From contig NZ_BOPG01000107.1 of NCBI RefSeq assembly GCF_016863635.1, forward strand, positions 1-63,860: DNA of 63,860 bases. Direction: 5' to 3'. The notes below the pieces were generated by a model that made no database searches, was not told the origin of the DNA, and saw only the letters and a list, made by a program, of their open reading frames with translations. Position 1 is the stretch's first letter. Each line of letters opens with the position of its first letter. Position numbers and translations under genes: made by a program. Of the stretch, positions 17,399-24,138 are shown one piece after another. Source of the stretch: Virgisporangium aurantiacum. Lineage in GTDB: Bacteria > Actinomycetota > Actinomycetes > Mycobacteriales > Micromonosporaceae.

Positions 17399-17767
17399 AT
17401 GTCGACGTTCCACAACGATGGGGTGCAGTTCTTCGGTGGACAGGTCAACGGGCCGGTCGCCGGCGGTTACCGCGCCCGCGCCGTGCAAGGGACGGACCCG
17501 TTCGCCACCGAGGATCTGGTCAGGGAACTGCGGGAGCTCGTCCACGAGTTGCGCGTCGCGGTGGCCGACGGCAGGCTGCGCGTCGCGGATCAGTCCGCGA
17601 CCGACGACGATCTGACGCTGATCGAGGAGACGGTCGACGCCACCGGCGAACCCGGTCGGGGACGGCTTCTCCGTGCCGCCCAACGAGCGGCGGCCGCCCT
17701 CTCGGCCAGCGGCGCCGTTCCACTCGCCACGCAGTTGCTGGAGCTGACGGGCCAGGTCGTCGGCTAA
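17399..17767 (+). CDS. Small protein sharing an Asn-Gly motif with its operon partner
   Basis: This 122-residue protein begins STFHNDGVQFFGGQVNGPVA and then GGYRARAVQG, a short beta motif resembling the C-terminus of the upstream membrane protein. Residues 35-120 are helical and probably coiled (LVRELRELVHELRVAVADGR, RLLRAAQRAAAALS). There is no signal peptide or membrane helix. An AGGAAGG-like ribosome-binding site precedes the ATG. Its stop overlaps the stop of the convergent beta-propeller gene by four bases. It probably docks to the membrane protein, which is my inference from the shared motif and coupling. Confidence 0.75.
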   Translation: MSTFHNDGVQFFGGQVNGPVAGGYRARAVQGTDPFATEDLVRELRELVHELRVAVADGRLRVADQSATDDDLTLIEETVDATGEPGRGRLLRAAQRAAAALSASGAVPLATQLLELTGQVVG

Positions 17768-18993
17768 CCCGCGTCGACGACGGCGATCTTCTCCGCGTAG
17801 GTGGTGACGTAGACCGTCCGCCCGTCCGGGGAGACGGCGAGGTCGGTCGGGTTTCCGCCCACGTCCGCCACCGTCTCGACGGTGCCCGCGGCCGCCATGA
17901 CCATCGATACGGACCCGGAGCCCCAGTTGGCAACGTACACGCGGGTGCCGTCGGGGCTCACCGCCACGTCGCGCGGTTGCTTGCCCGGAAGCGGGAGGTT
18001 CGCGGCCACCGTTCCGGACGCCGGGTCGACCACGGACACCATTCCCGGCCGGTCGATCGGCTTGCCTGCTTCGTCGTGGAACGAGCAGGCGACATAGACG
18101 GTGCTTCCGTCGGGTGCGAGGTCGAGTCCCTCCGGCGACATGGGCGTGCCCGACGTGTCGACCAACGGAACGAGTCCGGCGATACCGAGGGTGGTCGCGG
18201 AGACGACGGCCAATGCGGGCTCGGGCCCGCGGACGGCGACGTGGACGCGCCGTCCGTCCGGGTCGACGGCGATCGCGCCCGCACCGGGAAGCCGGACGGT
18301 GCCCACGATCTCGTCGGTTGTCGTGTCGACCGCGAGGAGCCCGTCGTCGGTTGTCACGTAGACGAAAGCACCGTTGGGGCCCGCCACGATGTCGTACATC
18401 CGGCACGCCGACGTCGTGACCGTGTGCGAAACCGTCCGCGCGGTAACGTCGACGGTCAGCATCCGCGTGCCGGAACAATCGCCGGTGCTCCCGTCGGAGA
18501 CGTACAACCGGCTGCCGTCGGGGCTGACCGCCAGGCTGCCCGGCTGGAAGTCGCCGGGAAGCGTGACGCGGCTGACGGAGCCGTCGCGGAGGCGAACCAG
18601 TGAGACGTCGGCGTGCCACCGCCGGACCGCGAAGAGATGCTGACCGTCCGGGGCGATCGCCAGTGCGCTGAGCAGGTCACCGTAGTCGCCGACCGGGATG
18701 GAGCTGTCGTCCCGGTTCGTGTAACCGACGTACGCGGCCGACCCGCCGGCCACCACCAGCGCGGCCGTCGCCCAGAGCAGCACCCGCTTCCACGCGCGGG
18801 GCCGGGTCACCGCCGCCGGGGCGGGCGGGGACACCGCCGGCGGGTGCCCGGCATCCGGTCGACGCGCGACGGGGACGGCGTTCAGCGGCGTGCCGGCCGC
18901 TGCCGGTCGGTCGGGCTCCGCGAAACAGACAACGCAGATCGTCGCCGCCGTTCCGTTCCGCGTGCCGCATTCGGTGCATTCCCAACCGTCCAT
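17764..18993 (-). CDS. Zinc-ribbon membrane protein with YVTN-type beta-propeller
   Basis: This is a 409-residue protein. The N-terminal ribbon WECTECGTRNGTAATICVVC has exactly the CX2C-X10-CX2C spacing of the protein at 14614-15426. One transmembrane helix (residues 71-90, LLWATAALVVAGGSAAYVGY) follows a Pro/Ala linker. The outer part is a seven-bladed YVTN/SMP30-like propeller with blade repeats such as LAVSPDGSRLYVSDG, IAVDPDGRRVHVAV, VAVSPDGTRVYVANWGSGS and LAVSPDGRTVYVTTY. It likely senses an extracellular ligand or protein and signals through the cytoplasmic ribbon. No enzymatic residues are apparent. Confidence 0.85.
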   Translation of the reverse strand: MDGWECTECGTRNGTAATICVVCFAEPDRPAAAGTPLNAVPVARRPDAGHPPAVSPPAPAAVTRPRAWKRVLLWATAALVVAGGSAAYVGYTNRDDSSIPVGDYGDLLSALAIAPDGQHLFAVRRWHADVSLVRLRDGSVSRVTLPGDFQPGSLAVSPDGSRLYVSDGSTGDCSGTRMLTVDVTARTVSHTVTTSACRMYDIVAGPNGAFVYVTTDDGLLAVDTTTDEIVGTVRLPGAGAIAVDPDGRRVHVAVRGPEPALAVVSATTLGIAGLVPLVDTSGTPMSPEGLDLAPDGSTVYVACSFHDEAGKPIDRPGMVSVVDPASGTVAANLPLPGKQPRDVAVSPDGTRVYVANWGSGSVSMVMAAAGTVETVADVGGNPTDLAVSPDGRTVYVTTYAEKIAVVDAG

Positions 18994-19140
18994 GTGGGTC
19001 CACCCGGGATCGCGTTCGGCTGTCGTGGTCGGATGAAGGGCTGGCGCGATTGTCCGCCCGATGCGTCGGCACGCGGGAGCGAACGCGTCGCAGACACACG
19101 AACAGATGATTCGAAACCACCGCCACGGGTATCAGGTGGC

Positions 19141-19698
19141 ATGGATCGTCACCTCTTCAAGGCACTGCTCTTCGCCTGGGATCGGGCCGAGTTCCGTGCC
19201 GGTCTGCAGCACCTGATCGACCTCGACGAGGTGACCGACCTGTTGGCCGCCCTCGCCGTCGACGACCACGACCATGAGGTCGAGTTGCGGGCGATGGAGC
19301 TGCTCCGGTCCGGCCTGGACACCGACGAGATCCGGCGCGCGACACTGCTCCTCGTCGAGGACGACGACGTGCGGCACAACCTGGCGGCCGCCGTCACCGA
19401 CAGCATCGCCGACCGTCCCGACCTCGCGTGGGCGATCCGGTCTGCGCTGGAGGATCCGGACGTCCGTACCGAGCTGCGCGAGGCGCTCGAGTCAGCGCCG
19501 CTGCGTGCCGTGGTCTGGAAGGTGATCGAGAACCAGCTCGGGGGACGCCGGTGGGCGCTGATCCGCGAGGCGGTGATCCTGATCGTGCGGCATCGGCACG
19601 CCCGCCGGCTCGTCCTGGCACTGCGGCGCCACGGCGTCATCCGCGAACTGCGCCGCCGGGACGCTGGATCCGTGCCTGACAGGAAAGAGGTGCACTAG
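19141..19698 (+). CDS. Helical-repeat protein of unknown function
   Basis: This 185-residue protein is almost entirely alpha-helical, with acidic repeated units (VTDLLAALAVDDHDHEVELR, LLVEDDDVRHNLAAAVTDSI, SALEDPDVRTELREALESAP) that resemble HEAT-like repeats. A basic C-terminus (VRHRHARRLVLALRRHGVIR) follows. There is no signal peptide. I chose the ATG at 19141, close after AGGTGG; upstream in-frame sequence overlaps the divergent zinc-ribbon gene. It ends one base away from the convergent HTH-SH3 gene. It is presumably cytoplasmic and part of the surrounding sensor cluster. Confidence 0.65.
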   Translation: MDRHLFKALLFAWDRAEFRAGLQHLIDLDEVTDLLAALAVDDHDHEVELRAMELLRSGLDTDEIRRATLLLVEDDDVRHNLAAAVTDSIADRPDLAWAIRSALEDPDVRTELREALESAPLRAVVWKVIENQLGGRRWALIREAVILIVRHRHARRLVLALRRHGVIRELRRRDAGSVPDRKEVH

Positions 19699-19699
19699 A

Positions 19700-20374
19700 C
19701 TAGACGCACGTCGTGGCCGGCTGGACGTAGCGGTGGTCGGTCGTCACCCAGCCGTGGCGGCCGTTGCCCAGGGTGGTGCGGTAGCGGCTGGTGGAGCCGG
19801 CGTCGCGGTCGACCCAGAACGAGGTGCCGCGGGCCCAGGTCGTCCAGGGTTCGTCGGCGGACGCCGAGGTGAACACCCGGACGTCGCGGGCGGTGACGAC
19901 CATGCACGTTCCGCCGACGATGCCGACCGCCGGTGCGGTGGAGTCGGCCGGCCGGGCGAGCGCGTCGTTCCCGCCGATCAGACCGGTGGTGCGCACCACG
20001 GCGTAGGCCGCCAGCATGAGCACCAGCAGCGCGACACCCGCCGCGGCCGGCCGGCGCCACCGGGGCCGCCGCTGGGTGGCCGATGGTGGCGGGCCGGGAT
20101 GATCGCGGGGGCGGGCCGGTGCCGCGGACCGCGCGGCCTGATGTGCCTCCCAGGCGGCCTGCCACATGATCGCGAGATCGCGGCGCCACGCCTCGTCGTC
20201 GAAATACGACAGGAATACCGAGAACGTTTCGTACTGCGGGAATGAACGATAGTTGAACCAGTCCGAGATCGTCGATTTCCGCAGACCGGTTCGCCGGGCA
20301 ATATGCCGCACCGGTCGCCGACTTCCGGTCGTTCGCTCGCAATATTCCTCGATCGTGCGCCAGAGCTCTTCCAC
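19700..20374 (-). CDS. HTH domain-TM-SH3-like membrane protein
   Basis: This is a 224-residue protein. The N-terminal 60 residues form an XRE-like helix-turn-helix (VRHIARRTGLRKSTISDWFN). A helical linker, a Pro/Arg-rich stretch and one transmembrane helix (AAAGVALLVLMLAAYAVV) follow. The extracytoplasmic end looks like a bacterial SH3 fold (CMVVTARDVRVFTSAS, RGTSFWVDRDAG, HGWVTTDHRYVQP) with one Cys near each end that may pair. The start is uncertain: the GTG at 20374 gives the most compact protein. A membrane-tethered DNA-binding sensor is suggested by the layout. Confidence 0.65.
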   Translation of the reverse strand: MEELWRTIEEYCERTTGSRRPVRHIARRTGLRKSTISDWFNYRSFPQYETFSVFLSYFDDEAWRRDLAIMWQAAWEAHQAARSAAPARPRDHPGPPPSATQRRPRWRRPAAAGVALLVLMLAAYAVVRTTGLIGGNDALARPADSTAPAVGIVGGTCMVVTARDVRVFTSASADEPWTTWARGTSFWVDRDAGSTSRYRTTLGNGRHGWVTTDHRYVQPATTCV

Positions 20375-20542
20375 CGGCGTGGGCGCGCCGGACCGGGGCG
20401 AGTCCGTCCTGCCGCCGAGTATGCCAATCGATGCAAATGGGCGAGCCCTGTCCGGTGTCCGGATCGGGTGTCCGGCGTCCGGCGACGCGTGACCGCACCG
20501 GGCCCTCGTCACAGGCTGAGCGGACACATTCGAAAGGAGACC

Positions 20543-20753
20543 ATGGTGAGAATCCGGATCCGGGTCGCCGTCGCGACCACCGCGCTGCTCGTCGCCGGCG
20601 GGCTGTTGACGGCGACCAGTCCGACCGCCGCCGCGGCGGCCGACGACACGGCGGAATCGGCCGATGCCGCAACCGCTCCCGCATCGTGTCCGAAGAATCC
20701 GGCGGTCGGGAAGATCTGTGGACACACCCGCATCCTGCTGGTGAAGTACTCAG
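20543..20753 (+). pseudogene. Secreted protein gene truncated by an IS element
   Basis: An ATG after GAAAGGAGACC opens a gene encoding a typical Sec signal (RIRVAVATTALLVAGGLLTA, cleaved near TAAAA). About 40 mature residues follow, with CPKNPAVGKICGHTRILLV, where two cysteines begin a probable small disulfide domain. At 20754 the terminal inverted repeat of the IS begins and the frame ends in IS sequence at 20791. No continuation is recognisable beyond the right IS end, so the downstream part was lost or deleted. Confidence 0.65.
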
Positions 20754-21771
20754 TGAGCCATTCCGGGCAACGTGTTGATCACGGGTGGTGATCATGTGGT
20801 GCGGGCATGGTCGTAGTGGAGGATGGCCAACGCGGCAGCGACGATCCGGCCGATGTTCCAGGGGCATAGGCTGATGTTGCGCAGCGCTTTGAAGGTCATC
20901 TGCAGGATGGCGTTGCCGCGTTCACCGATCGCGCGTACGCCGTTGTGTGCTCTGTTGAACTGCTGTTCGGCCGCGGTGAGTGTGGTGTCCTTTCGGCTTC
21001 TTGAACGCCACGGTGATGGTGTCGGCTTCGCCCTCGTAGCCGAGATCGCCGAGGCGGCGTAGGTCGCCGGCTGCCTCGACCAGGGCGGGCAGGATCTCGG
21101 TGTGGGTGCGTACGGCGGTGGTGTCGTGCTCGCGGCCGGGGCGCACGTCGGAGGTCCAGATCGGCCATCCGTCGGGTGCGGTGATGACCTGGATGTTGCC
21201 GCCGTGGTTGGCGTGCTTGCCCGACCACCACAGATCGACGCCAGGTGTCGGGCCCGGGGTGGACACCCGGTCGGTCTCGATCAAGGTGCCGTCGATGGCG
21301 ACGTGGCTGTGCCCGGCCATCTTCGCGGCCAGCAACGCGCCGTGCAGGCTGGGTGCGCGGGCGGCGAGCACGCCGATGCCTTCGTGGAGGTAGTTGTAGC
21401 CGGTGGACTCGCTGATCGCGTTGTCACCGGCCAGTTGACTCATCCGGGTGCCGTCGCAGAACCACCGCAAGACAAGCACCGCCTGGTCATGGGTGGTCAA
21501 CGCGCGGGTACCGGCACGGGTGCCCCGCCGCAGTCGCTCGGCGTCCAGCAGGTCGGCCAGCAACGCCACCGTCTCCTCGCGTACCGGCAGGGTGGCGGTA
21601 TATGTGACACTCATCGTCGACGCAGGATCCCTATGAAGTTGATCTGTGAGAGGACCACCTTTATACCGGGATTCTGCGTCTTTTCGTTGCACCACAACAC
21701 GTTCAGCGTGTCGCCGGCATCCACCCCACGCCAGTTACGCTACATCACACTTCGTTACTCGGAATGGCTCA
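20754..21771. mobile_element. IS5-family insertion sequence with 19-bp terminal inverted repeats
   Basis: The left end TGAGCCATTCCGGGCAACG (20754-20772) and the reverse complement of the right end, TGAGCCATTCCGAGTAACG (21753-21771), match at 17 of 19 bases. The element is 1,018 bp and carries one transposase gene on the minus strand. Immediate flanks (CAG on the left, TTG on the right) do not form a target-site duplication, which suggests a later deletion or recombination beside the element. It interrupts a secreted-protein gene. Confidence 0.85.
20792..21614 (-). pseudogene. IS5-type DDE transposase with a frameshift
   Basis: From the ATG at 21614 the protein reads MSVTYTATLPVREETVALLA, with the DDE features HSHVAIDGTLIETDRV (first Asp) and GDLGYEGEADTITVAFKKPK. 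Near 20990 the frame shifts by one base; the correct frame continues LTAAEQQFNRAHNGVRAIGE and ILQMTFKALRNISLCPWNIG to the stop at 20792. Intact, it would be about 273 residues. The shift separates the final acidic catalytic region, so the element is probably immobile. It is not at an A6G-type slippery site, which argues against programmed frameshifting. Confidence 0.8.
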
Positions 21772-21902
21772 TTGCGGTGATGACCGCCGACGCCGCATGG
21801 AGCCGGTGCCCGCCCTACCGTGAGCGGCTGCGTCGTAGGGGATCCCCCGGATCCCCGTCCTGGCGGGGTCTGGCAAGGTCGATTGGTGACCTGGGAAACC
21901 GC

Positions 21903-23384
21903 GTGCAGGTTCTGCTGACGCTGGTGGAGCAGCTGCCACCGGCGCTGATCTACCTGGTGGCCGCCCTGCTGGTGACCGCCGAAACGGCGTGGATCTTCGG
22001 GCTTGTGCTGCCGGCCGAAGCGACCCTGCTGCTCGTCGGCTTCCTCGCGTACCTCGGCACGCTGCGGCTGCTGCCGGCATTGCTGGTCATGACGGTCGCG
22101 GCCCTGGTGGGCGACTTCCTGGCCTGGCGGGCGGGCCGCCGCTACGGCCCGCGCGTGCGGGCCAGCCGGGTCGGCCGGCGGGTCGGTGACCAGCGGTGGG
22201 ACCGGGGCCACTCGATGCTGCGCCGGATGGGTGGTCGGGGCGTCTTCGCCGCCCGGTGGATCGCGTTCATCCGGACGCTGGTGCCACGGCTGGCCGGCAG
22301 CGCCGGCATGCCGTACCGCGAGTTCGGGCCGTGGAACGCCGTCGGTGTGGTCACCTGGGTTTGCACCTCGGTGCTTATCGGTTACCTGGCGGGCACCTCC
22401 TACAAGGAGGTCTCGGAGCGACTCGGCCGGGCCACCGGGGCGGTGCTCGCGTTCGTCGGTTGCGTACTGCTGATTGTCCTGGTCGGGCGCTGGCTGGGCC
22501 GCAACCCCGATCCGACCCGGGCGCTGCTGGCCCGCACGGGCCTCCTGCCGGCGCTGCGCTGGTTGCAGCGCCGGCACGGCGCGCTGTACGCCCGGCTGTC
22601 CCTGCACATCGGTCCCGGCTGGGCACTGGTGATCAACCTGGTGATCGGGCTGGCGCTCCTGTTCGTCGGCAGCCTCGGGTTGATCTGGCTGGTGAGTGCG
22701 CTCGTGGACTACAGCGGGTTGTCCGAACTGGACACCGCGATCGCCCGGAGCCTGCGCGACCGCGCGGCCTCCGACGTCGACTCGGCGGCGACCGCGATCG
22801 TCACCACCGCCCGCGGATCGGTGCTCACCGCGGTGGTGGCGCTGGTCGCGCTGTTCCTCGGCTGGCGATACCACGCCTGGCAGAACCGGGCCTGGCGCGA
22901 CGAGGCCGGGCGGGCGGACCTGGTGACGATGCTGGGCACCGTCGGGGCGTTCCTGCCCCTGGTGCTGCTGGCGATCGCGGCCAGGGTGCTGCCGCACGCG
23001 GACGCCGACGACCCGGCCGGCCGGTCGGTGCTGCCGACGCCGGACTCGGTGGAGCCGTTCGAGACGGCCCGGCTGTTCGGCGCCGGCCCGGTCGTCACCG
23101 CCAGCCTGTGCACGCTGGCCTGGTTGGTCGCCCGCTACGTGCACTGGCCGTGGGCGGTCACCGCGTGGACCGGCGCGGCTGCCGGCACGGTCCTCATCGT
23201 CGGCGCGCGGGTCTACCTCGGCTGGAGCTATGCGAGCGAGGCCGTCACGTCGGTGCTCGTCGGCGTGCTGTGGACGGCCGTGTTCATGGTCGCCTGGACC
23301 ACCCGCGACCACACGGTCGCGGCCGACCCGGACCCACCATCCGACCAGACCCGTGAGCCGTCGCCGCCCGGGACTCCTTCGTAG
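21903..23384 (+). CDS. DedA family membrane protein fused to a degenerate PAP2-like domain
   Basis: This is a 493-residue integral membrane protein. Residues 1-200 are a DedA/SNARE-associated domain (AETAWIFGLVLPAEATLLL, GDFLAWRAGRRYG and the signature ARWIAFIRTLVPRLAGSAGM). Residues 240-470 have the helix layout of a PAP2 phosphatase, as in the common actinomycete DedA-PAP2 fusions. However, the KX6RP and PSGH motifs cannot be found, and the last motif reads ARVYLGWSYASEAV, with Ser where the catalytic His belongs. The second half is therefore probably not a phosphatase. The start is uncertain: the GTG at 21903 has only a weak ribosome-binding site. Confidence 0.8.
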   Translation: MQVLLTLVEQLPPALIYLVAALLVTAETAWIFGLVLPAEATLLLVGFLAYLGTLRLLPALLVMTVAALVGDFLAWRAGRRYGPRVRASRVGRRVGDQRWDRGHSMLRRMGGRGVFAARWIAFIRTLVPRLAGSAGMPYREFGPWNAVGVVTWVCTSVLIGYLAGTSYKEVSERLGRATGAVLAFVGCVLLIVLVGRWLGRNPDPTRALLARTGLLPALRWLQRRHGALYARLSLHIGPGWALVINLVIGLALLFVGSLGLIWLVSALVDYSGLSELDTAIARSLRDRAASDVDSAATAIVTTARGSVLTAVVALVALFLGWRYHAWQNRAWRDEAGRADLVTMLGTVGAFLPLVLLAIAARVLPHADADDPAGRSVLPTPDSVEPFETARLFGAGPVVTASLCTLAWLVARYVHWPWAVTAWTGAAAGTVLIVGARVYLGWSYASEAVTSVLVGVLWTAVFMVAWTTRDHTVAADPDPPSDQTREPSPPGTPS

Positions 23385-23399
23385 CCGGGGCTACGAAGG
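23376..23399. terminator. Bidirectional hairpin terminator
   Basis: CCTTCGTAGCC-GG-GGCTACGAAGG is a perfect 11-bp inverted repeat that contains the stop codon of the DedA gene. It lies between two convergent genes (stops at 23384 and 23414). There is no long T tract, as is common in high-GC actinomycetes. Confidence 0.75.
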
Positions 23400-23413
23400 A
23401 GGTCCACGGTCCC

Positions 23414-23947
23414 CTACGAGATCGCGATCGGTGCCCGGTACTGCTGTTTCGGGCCGCAGAACGTGAACGGCGCCGGGTCCAGGTTCACCCGGCACACCTG
23501 CACCACGACCAGGTCGATCGGTGTCGCCGTCACGGCGGCGAGCCGGAAGGCGAACCTGACGGTGCCGTTGTCGACGCGCGCAGACTCGGTGTCGACCACC
23601 CTCGCACCCGCGATCGCGGTGAAGGTGACCGTCGAGAACCGGAAGTCGTCGGCGCATTCGGGTGTCGACACGTCCCCGGACACCGGTTGGTCCACGAGAA
23701 TCCCGGTCACGTCGGCGACGACCGGGCCGCCGCCCAACGGCGGCAGATGCCAGCCGAGCAGGCCCTTGGTGCGGCCATGTGGGCACGCGTCACCGGAGTC
23801 GGCGGCGAAGGGCTGCTGGACAACGGTGTCCTGAGCCGCCGCAGCGGTGGACGCCGACACAGGTGCCGGAAATATCAGGCCTGCCACGACGGCACCCAAC
23901 ATGACCACCGTGGTGCGAAGCCTTCTCACCCGCGTTTCACTCATCAT
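23414..23947 (-). CDS. Secreted protein with four cysteines, unknown function
   Basis: This 177-residue protein has an N-terminal signal (RLRTTVVMLGAVVAGLIFPA, cleaved near VSA). The mature part is beta-rich, with four Cys (DACPHG, PECADD, VQVCRV, TFCGPK) that could form two disulfides. It contains conserved-looking alternations (FRFSTVTFTAIAGARVVD, IDLVVVQVCRVNLDP). No domain is recognised. It is convergent with the DedA gene and divergent from the RHS toxin gene, which shares a 190-bp promoter region carrying a 15-bp palindrome. Confidence 0.7.
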   Translation of the reverse strand: MMSETRVRRLRTTVVMLGAVVAGLIFPAPVSASTAAAAQDTVVQQPFAADSGDACPHGRTKGLLGWHLPPLGGGPVVADVTGILVDQPVSGDVSTPECADDFRFSTVTFTAIAGARVVDTESARVDNGTVRFAFRLAAVTATPIDLVVVQVCRVNLDPAPFTFCGPKQQYRAPIAIS

Positions 23948-24005
23948 GTATCCAATCGGTCAGGTGACGGACGCGGATCCGCAGCCGCATCATGCCGATC
24001 CCGAT

Positions 24006-24020
24006 TGCAACCCGGTTGCA
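24006..24020. promoter_or_regulatory. 15-bp palindrome upstream of the RHS toxin gene
   Basis: TGCAACC-C-GGTTGCA is a perfect odd palindrome in the 190-bp region between the divergent secreted-protein gene and the toxin gene. A related half site (ATGCAAC) recurs near 24051. It could be an operator for either gene. No regulator is adjacent, so this is a sequence observation only. Confidence 0.4.
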
Positions 24021-24138
24021 GCGGATCCGATCTCATCGATGAATGTTTCAATGCAACTTCGATGAAGGCGCCGGCGCATCCTGCGTGCGGTGGTCCGGGA
24101 CCGTAGCTCGGACCCTCGCAGGGTGGAGGCGACCCGAC

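Noticed and set aside
20980..21000. Programmed frameshift in the transposase
   Set aside because: No slippery A/G run and no downstream hairpin of the usual type is visible, and IS5 elements of this kind usually use one frame.
20745..21780. Target-site duplication around the IS element
   Set aside because: Flanks CAG and TTG differ, and shifting the ends by a few bases does not produce a matching duplication.
21735..23312. Long frame antisense to the DedA gene
   Set aside because: The product is repetitive (Gln/Arg/Asp-rich) and has no membrane or domain signature, whereas the plus strand encodes a coherent membrane protein.
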